The notes beneath the pieces are model-generated. The model was not told where the DNA came from. It saw nothing but the letters and a program-made list of their open reading frames with translations, and did not search any database. Of a stretch of 64,000 nt of DNA, positions 43,697 through 52,375 are shown one piece after another (the stretch's first letter is position 1; the number at the start of each line of letters is the position of its first letter). The stretch covers positions 1-64,000 of the forward strand of contig JAPPGP010000097.1 in the NCBI GenBank assembly GCA_028821395.1. Reading direction: 5' to 3'. Origin of the DNA: Defluviicoccus sp. Lineage in GTDB: Bacteria > Pseudomonadota > Alphaproteobacteria > MPNO01. The position numbers and the translations under genes were made by a program.

Positions 43697-44700
43697 GGAT
43701 GAGCCGCAGCGCGGCCGGGCTGTGGGCGATGGCGGCGGCCTCGCTGGTCCTCGTCTTCGGCGTGCCGGCGCTGGTCGAGCCCTTCGCGCTGATCGATTTC
43801 ACGCTGTTCATTGCGATGGCGATCCTGTCGCTCAGCCTCGCCTTCGTCTGGGGGTTCGGCGGCATATTGTGCTTCGGCCAGTCGGCGTTCTTCGGGCTCG
43901 GCGCCTACACCTACGCGGTCGCCGTCATCAACATGGGCGAGAGCACGCTGCCCATCCTGCTCGGCATCCTGCTGCCGGCGATCCTCGCCCTGGTGCTCGG
44001 CTATTTCATGTTTTACGGCCGGGTGAGCGACGTCTATCTCGCGGTCATCACGCTCGCGGTGTCGCTGGTCTTCTACTACCTGATCGGGGCGTCGGCGGGG
44101 GACGAGTACCGCATCGGCTCGGCCCGGCTCGGCGGCTATAACGGCATGCCCTCGGTGCCGCCGGTCAACGTCCCCGGCGACCCCTCCAGACCGGTCGAGT
44201 ACGAGGCGCTCTACGTGCCGGCGGCGGTGCTGCTGGTGATCGTCTATTTCGGTCTGCGCGCTTTGCTCGCCACCAATTTCGGCCGCGTGCTGGTCTCGAT
44301 CCGCGAGAACGAGGCGCGCACCGAGCTGCTGGGCTACGACGCCCGCCTCAACAAGACGCTGGCGCTCGCCGTTGGCGCCGGCATCGCCGGGCTCGCCGGC
44401 GTGCTGTTCTGCGCCTGGGGCGCCTATGTCAGCCCGACCGTTTTCTCGCTGGTGTTCACCGCGCAGATCATCATGTGGATCCTGGTTGGCGGGCTCGGCA
44501 CGCTGACCGGCGCGATCCTCGGCTGCGTGCTGATCCAGTATCTCGCCACCTGGCTCGGCGAGTCCAAGATCGCCGAGGTCAATATCGTGCTCGGCGCGAT
44601 CTTCGTCGCCATCGTGCTGCTGGTGCCGAGCGGCTTCGTGCCCATGTTCTCGCGCATCGCCGACTCGCTGGTCCGGCGCCGCGGCGACGCCCGGTCATGA
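43693..44700 (+). CDS. Branched-chain/urea-type ABC transporter permease (LivM/UrtC-like)
   Basis: Second permease, 335 residues from GTG 43693 (overlapping the upstream TGA as GTGA) or 333 from the in-frame ATG at 43699; the choice is not decided by sequence. LSLAFVWGFGGILCFGQSAFFGLGAYTYAV is the LivM/UrtC-type region. The C-terminal half has RENEARTELLGYDARLNKTLALAVGAG and QIIMWILVGGLGTLTGAILG. It pairs with the LivH-like subunit. The ATPase gene downstream starts inside its stop (ATGA). Confidence 0.92.
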   Translation: MRMSRSAAGLWAMAAASLVLVFGVPALVEPFALIDFTLFIAMAILSLSLAFVWGFGGILCFGQSAFFGLGAYTYAVAVINMGESTLPILLGILLPAILALVLGYFMFYGRVSDVYLAVITLAVSLVFYYLIGASAGDEYRIGSARLGGYNGMPSVPPVNVPGDPSRPVEYEALYVPAAVLLVIVYFGLRALLATNFGRVLVSIRENEARTELLGYDARLNKTLALAVGAGIAGLAGVLFCAWGAYVSPTVFSLVFTAQIIMWILVGGLGTLTGAILGCVLIQYLATWLGESKIAEVNIVLGAIFVAIVLLVPSGFVPMFSRIADSLVRRRGDARS

Positions 44701-45443
44701 CCGGGGCGCCGCTTCTGGAGACCCGCGGGCTGACCATGCGCTTCGGCGGCGTGACGGCGGTCGCCGGCGCAGACTTCACCCTCGGCGCGGGCGAGCTGCG
44801 CTGCCTGATCGGCCCCAACGGGGCGGGAAAAAGCACGTTCTTCAAGTGCCTGACCGGCCAGCTCCGCCCGACCGAGGGGGAGATCCTGTTCGACGGCGCC
44901 AGCATCGCGGGCGAGGAGCCGCACCAGATCGCGCGCCGCGGCATCGCCATCAAGACCCAGGTGCCGAGCCTGTTCGACGGGCTGAGCGTGGCCGAGAACC
45001 TTCGCCTCGCGGCGGCGCGGACGCGCGGGCGGTCCGACGCGAGGGCGGCGGTCGAGGAGATCGTCCGCCTGGTCGGGCTCGCCGAGCGCGCCGGCAGCCT
45101 GGCGAGCCAGCTCCCGCACGGCCAGAGGCAGTGGCTGGAGCTCGGCCTCGTGCTGGCCTGCGATCCCCGGCTGATGCTGCTCGACGAGCCCACCGCGGGG
45201 ATGACCAAGCAGGAGGTCGCGCGCACCGCCGAGATCATCCGCGAGATCGGCCGCGACCGCTCGATGATCGTGGTCGAGCACGACATGCAGTTCATCCAGA
45301 TGATCGCCGGAAGGGTGACCGTGTTCCACCAGGGGCTCATCCTGGCCGAGGACACGATGGACAACATCCTCGCCGACGAACGGGTGCGCGACGTCTATCT
45401 CGGCAAGCAGGCCGGCGGCGCGCGGGCAGGCGGCGATGCTTGA
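44697..45443 (+). CDS. ABC transporter ATP-binding protein (LivG/UrtD-like)
   Basis: This 248-residue ATPase has Walker A GPNGAGKST, signature variant LPHGQRQWLELG, Walker B LMLLDEPTAGMT and switch His in VVEHDMQFI. A signature with HGQ-QWLE in place of LSGGQ is typical of UrtD of urea transporters, which strengthens the urea/amide assignment. The ATG at 44697 overlaps the permease stop as ATGA. It overlaps the next ATPase by 8 bases. Confidence 0.93.
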   Translation: MTGAPLLETRGLTMRFGGVTAVAGADFTLGAGELRCLIGPNGAGKSTFFKCLTGQLRPTEGEILFDGASIAGEEPHQIARRGIAIKTQVPSLFDGLSVAENLRLAAARTRGRSDARAAVEEIVRLVGLAERAGSLASQLPHGQRQWLELGLVLACDPRLMLLDEPTAGMTKQEVARTAEIIREIGRDRSMIVVEHDMQFIQMIAGRVTVFHQGLILAEDTMDNILADERVRDVYLGKQAGGARAGGDA

Positions 45444-46149
45444 GGTCTCCGGGCTGCGGGCGGCCTATGGCCGGATCCCCATCCTCTACGGCATCGACCT
45501 GGAAATCGGCGCCGGCGAGGTGGTCGGCATCCTCGGCCATAACGGCATGGGCAAGACCACGCTGATGAAGACGCTGATCGGGCTGGTCCCGGCGACCGGC
45601 GGGTCGATCGTCTTCGACGGCGCCGACGTGACCCGCGAGAAGGCCGACCGGCGGGCGCGGCGCGGCATGGGCTACGTCCCGCAGGGCCGCGCGATCTTCC
45701 CCCGGCTCAGCGTGCGGGAGAATCTGCGCATGGCCGCGCTCGCCGCCGGCGGGTCGGACGAGAGCGCCGTGGACGAGGTGCTGGCGGACTTCCCGCGGCT
45801 CGAACCCCTGCTCGAGCGGGAGGGCGGCGCGCTGAGCGGCGGCGAGCAGCAGATTCTCGCCATCGCGCGCTGCCTCTGCACCCGCCCCCGGCTGGTCCTG
45901 CTCGACGAGCCGACCGAGGGAATCCAGCCTTCGATCATCGAGCAGATCGCCGAGAACCTCGCCGCGCTGCGTGCCTCCCGCGGCCTGACGATGGTGCTGG
46001 TGGAGCAGAACCTCGACTTCACCGCCGAGCTGTCGAGCCGGGTGCTGCTGATCCAGAAGGGCGAGATCGTGCGCGCGCTTCCGCCGGAGAGCCTGCGCGA
46101 TCCCGAGATCGTGGCGGAGTTCGTGGGCGTGGGCGCGGGCGCCGACTGA
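45436..46149 (+). CDS. ABC transporter ATP-binding protein (LivF/UrtE-like)
   Basis: Second ATPase of the importer, 237 residues: Walker A GHNGMGKTT, Q-loop YVPQGRAIFPRLSVREN, signature LSGGEQQILAIAR, Walker B LVLLDEPTEGIQPSI. The DEPTEGIQPSII stretch is typical of UrtE/LivF proteins. It overlaps the preceding ATPase by 8 bases and is followed 11 bases later by the amidase gene, which places amide hydrolysis directly after uptake. Confidence 0.93.
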   Translation: MLEVSGLRAAYGRIPILYGIDLEIGAGEVVGILGHNGMGKTTLMKTLIGLVPATGGSIVFDGADVTREKADRRARRGMGYVPQGRAIFPRLSVRENLRMAALAAGGSDESAVDEVLADFPRLEPLLEREGGALSGGEQQILAIARCLCTRPRLVLLDEPTEGIQPSIIEQIAENLAALRASRGLTMVLVEQNLDFTAELSSRVLLIQKGEIVRALPPESLRDPEIVAEFVGVGAGAD

Positions 46150-46160
46150 GAGAGGGACCG

Positions 46161-47672
46161 ATGTTCAAGACACCGACCGTCGCGCAGCTTCGCGACTGCG
46201 CCGCCGATCTCGGCATGCACCCGTCGGACGACTATCTCGAATCGACGCAGGCCATCGTCGGCCCGCTGGTCGATGCCTACCGCCAGCTCGAAACGATCCC
46301 GGACGACCTGCCCGAGGTGCGCTACCCCCGCACACCCGGCTACCGGCCAGCGCCGGAGGAGAATCCGCACGGCGCGTGGTACGTCAAGACCGCGATCAGG
46401 GGCGCGCGGCGCGGCAAGCTGGCGGGCAAGCGGGTCGCCATCAAGGACAATATCTGCGTCGCCGGGGTGCCGATGATGAACGGCGCCTCGGTGATGGAGG
46501 GCTACGTCCCCGATGTCGACGCGACCGTGGTGACCCGCATCCTCGATGCCGGGGGCGAGATCGCCGGCAAGGCGGTGTGCGAGTATTTCTGCGTCTCCGG
46601 GACCAGCTCGACCAGCGCCACCGGGCCGGTGCACAACCCGCGCAAGCACGGCTATTCGGCGGGCGGCTCGTCGTCCGGCAGTGCCGCCGTGGTCGCCGCG
46701 GGCGATGTCGAGATGGCGCTCGGCGGCGATCAGGCGGGCTCGATCCGCATCCCGTCGAGCTATTGCGGGGTCTACGGCATGAAGCCCACCTTCGGCCTCG
46801 TCCCCTATACCGGCGCGGCGTCGCTGGAGACCACAATCGACCATTGCGGGCCGATGACCGACACGGTCGCCAACAACGCGCTGCTGCTCGAAGTGCTGGC
46901 CGGGCCGGACGAATACGATTCGCGTCAGCGCAGTGTGCGTGTCAACCGCTATACCAGGGCGCTGGGGGAGGGCATCGAGGGCCTCAGGATCGGCGTCGTC
47001 CGGGAGTCCTTCGGCCTGAAGGAGTCCGAGCCCGATGTCGATGCCAAGGTGCGCGAGGCCGCCGACCGCCTCGCCCGCCTCGGTGCCGAGACGGTCGAGG
47101 TCTCGGTGCCGATGCACGCCATGACACGGCCGATCTGGATCCCCATCGGCCATGACGGCGGCTTCGTCACCATGATGACGATGAACGGCGGCGGGCTGAA
47201 CCACGAAGGGCTCTACGTCACCTCGATGCTCGACCGCGCCGCCGGCTGGCCGGGCCGCGCCGACGAGTTCGCCGACACGATCAAGATCATCGCGCTGTTT
47301 GGCTACTACTCGCTCAAGACCTATCGCGGCCGCTACTACGCCAAGGCGATGAACCTGCGCCGCCGGCTACGCGCGGCCTACGACGCGGCGCTGGCGGATT
47401 GCGATCTGCTGCTGATGCCGACCCTGCCGATGAAGGCATCGAAGCTGCCGCCGAGAAACCCGACGCCCGAGGAGACCACCAGAGTCGCCTGGGAGATGCT
47501 GGCCAATACCTGCGGCTTCAACCTCACCGGCCACCCGTCGATGAGCCTGCCCTGCGGGATGGAGGACGGCCGCCCCATCGGGCTGATGCTGACCGGGCGG
47601 CATTGGGAGGAAGGGACGATCTACCGCGCCGCGCACGCCTTCGAGCAATCCGGCGACTGGACGAATTTCTAG
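46161..47672 (+). CDS. Amidase (amidase-signature family), first copy
   Basis: Cytoplasmic amidase of 503 residues with the Ser-cisSer-Lys triad: Lys95 (RVAIKDNICVAG), Ser170 (GGSSSGSAAV) and Ser194 (GGDQAGSIRIP), the last two 24 apart as in characterised amidases. It lies directly behind the amide/urea-type ABC transporter and probably releases ammonia from the imported amide. The product strongly resembles, by eye, the second amidase in this window (60516-62045): the same GYVPDxDATVVTRxLDAG and CEYFCVSG stretches. The substrate is inferred only from context. Confidence 0.92.
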   Translation: MFKTPTVAQLRDCAADLGMHPSDDYLESTQAIVGPLVDAYRQLETIPDDLPEVRYPRTPGYRPAPEENPHGAWYVKTAIRGARRGKLAGKRVAIKDNICVAGVPMMNGASVMEGYVPDVDATVVTRILDAGGEIAGKAVCEYFCVSGTSSTSATGPVHNPRKHGYSAGGSSSGSAAVVAAGDVEMALGGDQAGSIRIPSSYCGVYGMKPTFGLVPYTGAASLETTIDHCGPMTDTVANNALLLEVLAGPDEYDSRQRSVRVNRYTRALGEGIEGLRIGVVRESFGLKESEPDVDAKVREAADRLARLGAETVEVSVPMHAMTRPIWIPIGHDGGFVTMMTMNGGGLNHEGLYVTSMLDRAAGWPGRADEFADTIKIIALFGYYSLKTYRGRYYAKAMNLRRRLRAAYDAALADCDLLLMPTLPMKASKLPPRNPTPEETTRVAWEMLANTCGFNLTGHPSMSLPCGMEDGRPIGLMLTGRHWEEGTIYRAAHAFEQSGDWTNF

Positions 47673-47685
47673 CGGAGGTGTGACG

Positions 47686-48735
47686 ATGGCCGCGATAGAC
47701 GCCGACGCCCATGTGATCGAGACCACCGCGACCTTCGGCCATCTGAGCGAGGCCGAGAGCGAGCACCTGCCCGGGATCGTCTCGCAGATTTTCGGCAACG
47801 AGGCGAGGAACAACGCCGGTGAGCCGATGCGCGAATTCTGGGTCGTCGACGGGATGATCCACGGCAAGGACCGCAATGTCGGCCTCGATACGCCCAGGGA
47901 ATCGCGCGAGATGTCCGATGTCGCGGCCCGGCTGCGCCACATGGACGCGCTCGGCATCGATGTCCAGGTCCTGTACCCGACATTGTTCCTGCGCCCGATC
48001 GCGCGCTCGTTCCAGAGTGAGGCGGCGCTGGTCGGGGCCTACAACCGCTGGCTCGCCGACATCTGGTCGCAGGGCGGCGGACGGCTCCGCTGGGTCGTCA
48101 TGCCCGCGTTGCAGTCGATGCACGAGATCCGCGCGCAGCTCGAGTTCGGCAGGGAGCACGGCGCGTGCGGCGTGTTCATGCGCGGGCTGGAATGCGACCT
48201 GCCGCTGGCCCACCCTTATTTCTTCCCGCTCTACGAGGCGGCCCAGGAGCTCGACCTGCCGATCTGCATCCATTCCGCCAACGGCTCGATCGTCCACCAC
48301 GATTTCTACGTCAAGGACACCACCTTCACGATGTTCAAGCTGACCATCGTGGGCGCCCTGCACTCGCTGGTCGAGAAAGCGGTCCCGGCCCGGTTCCCCA
48401 ACCTGCGCTGGGGCTTCATCGAGGCCAGCGCGCAATGGGTGCCCTATGTGCTGAACGACCTGGAAGACCGGTTCCGGCGCGCGGGCAAGCCCTTCTTCGA
48501 CGCTCCGCTCGCCGAGAACAACATGTATGTCGCCTGCGAGGTGACCGACGATCTGCCATACGTCCTGCGACACGCCGGCGAAGACAATCTGGTCGTCGGC
48601 ACCGATTACGGGCACCACGACCCCTCGGCCGAGATCGACGCGATCCAGCTCATCCGCGAGGACGAGCGCGTGCCTCCGCATGTGCGCCGGAAGATTCTGG
48701 AGGCCAACCCGCGGGCGCTTTACGGGCTCCGGTGA
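47686..48735 (+). CDS. Amidohydrolase-2 family metal-dependent hydrolase or decarboxylase
   Basis: This TIM-barrel protein has 349 residues. Metal ligands are suggested by DADAHVIE near the start, the His of PICIHSANGSIVHH and the Asp of GTDYGHHDPSAE near the end. Members hydrolyse or decarboxylate aromatic acids, for example the aminocarboxymuconate-semialdehyde decarboxylase group. The ATG at 47686 was chosen over a GTG two codons earlier because GGAGG lies seven bases upstream. It begins 13 bases after the amidase and is probably in the same operon, so it may process the acid released from the amide. The exact reaction is unknown. Confidence 0.88.
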   Translation: MAAIDADAHVIETTATFGHLSEAESEHLPGIVSQIFGNEARNNAGEPMREFWVVDGMIHGKDRNVGLDTPRESREMSDVAARLRHMDALGIDVQVLYPTLFLRPIARSFQSEAALVGAYNRWLADIWSQGGGRLRWVVMPALQSMHEIRAQLEFGREHGACGVFMRGLECDLPLAHPYFFPLYEAAQELDLPICIHSANGSIVHHDFYVKDTTFTMFKLTIVGALHSLVEKAVPARFPNLRWGFIEASAQWVPYVLNDLEDRFRRAGKPFFDAPLAENNMYVACEVTDDLPYVLRHAGEDNLVVGTDYGHHDPSAEIDAIQLIREDERVPPHVRRKILEANPRALYGLR

Positions 48736-48755
48736 TCCGACGGTCAGGACGACCG

Positions 48756-50561
48756 GTGACTCTTCGCTCCGCTCTCTCGACGCTGCTTCTCGTCTGGTTC
48801 CTTTTGGTTCCCGGCGCGCAGGCCGCCGAGCCGCGCCACGGCATCGCCATGCACGGGGACCTGAAATACGGCGCCGATTTCCGCCACCTCGACTACGTCA
48901 ACCCCGACGCGCCGAAGCGGGGCGAGCTGCGCCGCGCGGTGCGCGGGACGTTCGACAACCTCAACCCGTTCCTGATCAAGGGCGTGCCGGCGCATGGCCG
49001 GCATCTGGTGTTCGAGAGCCTGCTCAAGCGGACATGGGACGAGCCGTTCTCGCTCTACGGGCTGATCGCCGAGACCGTCGCGGTGCCGGACGACCGGTCC
49101 TCGGTCACCTTCACGCTGAGACCCGAGGCGCGGTTCCACGACGGGCGGCCGATCGCCGTCGACGACGTGGTGTTCTCCTGGGAGACCCTGAAGCAGAAGG
49201 GTCGGCCCAATCACCGGCTCTACTACAAGCAGGTCCAGCGGATCGAGCGCCCCGGGGAACGTGCGATCCGCTTCGTCTTCGATGCCGCCTCGCCCGACCG
49301 CGAGCTGCCGCTGATCCTCGGGCTGATGCCGATCCTGTCGAAGGCCTACTACGCCGACGTGGAGTTCGGGAAGACCACGCTGGTCCCGCCGGTCGGCAGC
49401 GGCCCGTATCGCGTGGAGTCCGTCGATCCGGGTCGGCGCATCGTCTATCGCCGCGATCCCCTCTATTGGGGGCGCGATCTCGCGGTCAACCGGGGGCAGC
49501 ACAATTTCGACCGCGTGCGCTACGACTACTACCGCGACGGCGACGTGATGATCGAGGCCTTCAAGGCGGGCGAGTACGATTTCCGCCTCGAATTCTCCGG
49601 CAAGCGCTGGGCGACCGCCTACGACTTCCCCGCCGCGGCGGATGGCAGGGTGAAGCGCGAGCTGCTGCCGAACGGTCGCCCGTCCGGCATGTCGGCCCTG
49701 GTGTTCAATTCGCGGCGCGAGATCTTCGCCGATCGGCGGGTGCGCTACGCGCTGGCGCACGCCTTCGACTTCGCCACCGTGAACAAGACCCTGCTGCACG
49801 GCGCCTATCGCCGCACGCGCAGCATCTTCGACAACTCGGAGCTAGGCGCGCGCGGCATCCCCGAGGGGCGCGAGCTCGCCTTGCTGGAGCCGTTCCGCGC
49901 CTCTCTGCCCGTCGAGCTGTTCCAAAAGCCCTACCGCCCGCCCGGTGTCGCGGGCGGCATCCGGGCGAATTTGCGCGCGGCCAAGCGCATCCTGGCCAAG
50001 GCGGGCTGGCGGGTGCGCGACGGCGCGCTCAGGCGTGCCCCTGACGGGCTGGAGATGGCGTTCGAGATCCTGCTGGTCGACCCGGCCAACGAGAAGATCG
50101 CGCTCGCGTTCTCCCGCAACCTCAGGCGCCTCGGCGTCGCGGCGCGGGTCCGCACCGTCGACACCTCGCAGTACCAGTACCGGCGCAACACCTACGATTT
50201 CGACATGATCGTCTATCGCTGGGGTATGTCGCTCTCGCCCGGCAACGAGCAGGCGTTCTACTGGGGCAGCCAGGCAGCCGGGCAGGAGGGCACGCGCAAC
50301 TATCCGGGCATACGGATCCCGGCGGTCGACAGGCTGATCGAGCGGATGACCGAGGCGCGCGGGCGCGAGGTCTTCGTCGACATCGTCCGCGCGATGGACC
50401 GGGTGCTGCTCTGGGGCCACCACTTCGTGCCGCTCTATTACCTGCGAGGCGACCGGGTGGCCTATTGGAACCGTTTCGGCCGCCCCGCCGTCACCCCGCT
50501 CTACGGGCTGGTGATCGACGCCTGGTGGGAGGACCCGGCGAAGGCGGGGGTCAACCGGTAG
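48756..50561 (+). CDS. Extracellular solute-binding protein, family 5 (peptide/opine type)
   Basis: Periplasmic oligopeptide-type binding protein of 601 residues. It has a signal peptide (core LSTLLLVWFLLVPGAQA, cleavage before AEPRHG). HGIAMHGDLKYGADFRHLDYVNPDAPKRGEL is the YejA-like signature of this subgroup. No ATG is suitable. GTG 48756 gives a normal signal peptide; GTG 48732, overlapping the amidohydrolase stop, is an alternative adding eight residues. No permease or ATPase genes for this class are adjacent, so it is an orphan subunit that must use a transporter elsewhere. Confidence 0.88.
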   Translation: MTLRSALSTLLLVWFLLVPGAQAAEPRHGIAMHGDLKYGADFRHLDYVNPDAPKRGELRRAVRGTFDNLNPFLIKGVPAHGRHLVFESLLKRTWDEPFSLYGLIAETVAVPDDRSSVTFTLRPEARFHDGRPIAVDDVVFSWETLKQKGRPNHRLYYKQVQRIERPGERAIRFVFDAASPDRELPLILGLMPILSKAYYADVEFGKTTLVPPVGSGPYRVESVDPGRRIVYRRDPLYWGRDLAVNRGQHNFDRVRYDYYRDGDVMIEAFKAGEYDFRLEFSGKRWATAYDFPAAADGRVKRELLPNGRPSGMSALVFNSRREIFADRRVRYALAHAFDFATVNKTLLHGAYRRTRSIFDNSELGARGIPEGRELALLEPFRASLPVELFQKPYRPPGVAGGIRANLRAAKRILAKAGWRVRDGALRRAPDGLEMAFEILLVDPANEKIALAFSRNLRRLGVAARVRTVDTSQYQYRRNTYDFDMIVYRWGMSLSPGNEQAFYWGSQAAGQEGTRNYPGIRIPAVDRLIERMTEARGREVFVDIVRAMDRVLLWGHHFVPLYYLRGDRVAYWNRFGRPAVTPLYGLVIDAWWEDPAKAGVNR

Positions 50562-50654
50562 CGCGCGCCCGCCGTTCCGCCCGATTGCCGGACTTCGGCA
50601 CAGGAGCTAGGGTGCGCCGGATCGACGCTCCGACCGACAGGGAGACCCGGACGA

Positions 50655-51743
50655 ATGAACACAGTTTCCAAGCGAATCTTCGGCGTGTCCGCGGCGACAT
50701 TGCTGGGCGCCGCCGTCGCCGTCGGCTCCGCGCCCGCCGGCGCCGATACCATCAACATCCGCATCGCCTCCGGCCACCCGCCGACGGTGGTCTATGCCGG
50801 GCTGATGAAGAACTTCTTCCAGCCGGAGCTCAAGAAGGCCGTCGAGGCAAAGACCAGGTACAAGGTCAACTTCATCGAGGGCTATAGCGGCTCCATCGTG
50901 AAGGTGTTCGACACCCTCGAAGGCGTGCAGAACGGCGTCGTCGATATCGGCGGGTTCTGCTACTGCTTCGAGGCCTCGAAGCTGCCGATGCACGCCTTCC
51001 AGATCATGCTGCCCTTCGGCACCATGGACCCGGTCCAGAGCGTCGCGGCCGCGGCCGACATCTACGGGCAGTTCCCGAGCCTGGAGAAGCGGTTCCAGGA
51101 CTTCAACCAGACCCTGATCGCCATCATCGGCGACGGCGGATACAACCTCGGCACGCAGTTCGCCTGGAAGAAGCTCTCCGACCTCAAGGGCCGCAAGATC
51201 CTGGGCGCCGGGCTCAACCTCAACTGGATGAAGCAGGCCGGGATCGGCATCGTGCCGGTCACCGACGGTCTGCCGGGCTGGTACCAGAAGCTCAAGACCG
51301 GCGTCGCCGAGGGCGGCATCATGTTCCCGAGCGCCTGGGGCAAGACCTTCGGGCTGTGGGAGGTCGGCAAGTTCTACACCACCATCGGCTTCGGCTCGAT
51401 CACCTGGCACGGGCTGACGGTGAACAACCGGTTCTGGAAGCGGCTGCCGGCGGAGGTGAAGCCGATCGTCCAGGAGGTGGCCGACCGCTTCGAGATCAAG
51501 ACCGGCTCGGCCAACAAGGTCGGCTACGACAAGGACATGGCGTGGCTCAGGAAGAACATCACGGTGAGCGACCTTCCGGCCGATGTCAGGCTCGGCTGGG
51601 CCAAGGGGCTGGCGCACTGGCCGCAGGCCCATGCCAACGAGCTCGAGAAGAAGGGCTTTCCCGCCAAGAAGATCCTGAACGCCTATCTGGCCGCGGCGGA
51701 GAAGCAGGGCTACAAGTGGCCGGTGCGATACGTCGTCAAGTAG
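50655..51743 (+). CDS. TRAP transporter substrate-binding protein (DctP family)
   Basis: Periplasmic receptor of 362 residues. The signal peptide is at 1-30 (ISAATLLGAAVAVGSAPAGA-like core), then INIRIASGHPPTVVYAGLM. FIEGYSGSIVKVFDTLEGVQNGVVDIG is the DctP organic-acid-binding region. The ligand-gating Arg and the VADRFEIKTG helix follow. GGGAGA precedes the ATG. It is followed by the small and large permease genes in order P-Q-M, a complete TRAP system. The ligand is likely a carboxylic acid, not identified. Confidence 0.92.
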   Translation: MNTVSKRIFGVSAATLLGAAVAVGSAPAGADTINIRIASGHPPTVVYAGLMKNFFQPELKKAVEAKTRYKVNFIEGYSGSIVKVFDTLEGVQNGVVDIGGFCYCFEASKLPMHAFQIMLPFGTMDPVQSVAAAADIYGQFPSLEKRFQDFNQTLIAIIGDGGYNLGTQFAWKKLSDLKGRKILGAGLNLNWMKQAGIGIVPVTDGLPGWYQKLKTGVAEGGIMFPSAWGKTFGLWEVGKFYTTIGFGSITWHGLTVNNRFWKRLPAEVKPIVQEVADRFEIKTGSANKVGYDKDMAWLRKNITVSDLPADVRLGWAKGLAHWPQAHANELEKKGFPAKKILNAYLAAAEKQGYKWPVRYVVK

Positions 51744-51828
51744 CGTCGCGCGGCCGGCCGGAAGGCGATCCGGCCGGCCGCCCTTGCCCGACACGGGTGC
51801 CGGCGCGCGGGATTGACGGAAGCCCGGC

Positions 51829-52353
51829 ATGAACCTCGTCACGCTGACCGACCGCGTATCCAAGGTCCTGATGGTCCTGGCGGCGGTCTGGGCCTTCGCC
51901 CTGGTCTTCCTGGTGCTCGGCGACATCGTCGGCCGGGGCGCGTTCGATGCGCCGATCTACGGCACGGTGGAGATGGTCAGCGCGTCGGTGGTGATCATCG
52001 TCTTTCTCCAGGCGGGCTACGCGATCCGCAGCCGGTCGATGCTGCGGGCGGATTTCCTGGTCACCCATCTGCCCGACCGGGTGCAGCGGATGCTGCTCGC
52101 CTTCGGCTACCTGCTGGGGGCGGCGTTCTTTTTGATGATCATCACCGGCGGCTGGGAGGAGAGCATCCGCTCCTATGTCGAGGGCGAGTTCGAAGGCGAG
52201 GGGGCGCTCAGGGTGCCGTCCTGGCCGGCCCGCTGGACGGTGCTGGTCGGCAGCGCGCTCGCCCTGATCAACTACTGCGTGATGGCCTATCTCGACGTGT
52301 TCAGGCCCGAACTGGCGCGGTCGGAAGCCGACGTCGGCGGCCCCGGGCTGTAG
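51829..52353 (+). CDS. TRAP transporter small permease (DctQ family)
   Basis: Four-helix inner-membrane subunit of 174 residues with the DctQ pattern: DRVSKVLMVLAAVWAFALVFLVLGDIVGR, TVEMVSASVVIIVFLQAGYAI, the cytoplasmic loop RSRSMLRADFL, and a final helix (WTVLVGSALALINYCVMAYLDVF). It lies 85 bases after the binding protein and 22 before the large permease. It should pair with DctM to move the ligand with sodium. Confidence 0.91.
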   Translation: MNLVTLTDRVSKVLMVLAAVWAFALVFLVLGDIVGRGAFDAPIYGTVEMVSASVVIIVFLQAGYAIRSRSMLRADFLVTHLPDRVQRMLLAFGYLLGAAFFLMIITGGWEESIRSYVEGEFEGEGALRVPSWPARWTVLVGSALALINYCVMAYLDVFRPELARSEADVGGPGL

Positions 52354-52375
52354 CGGCGCGCGGGGAGCCGGGGCA

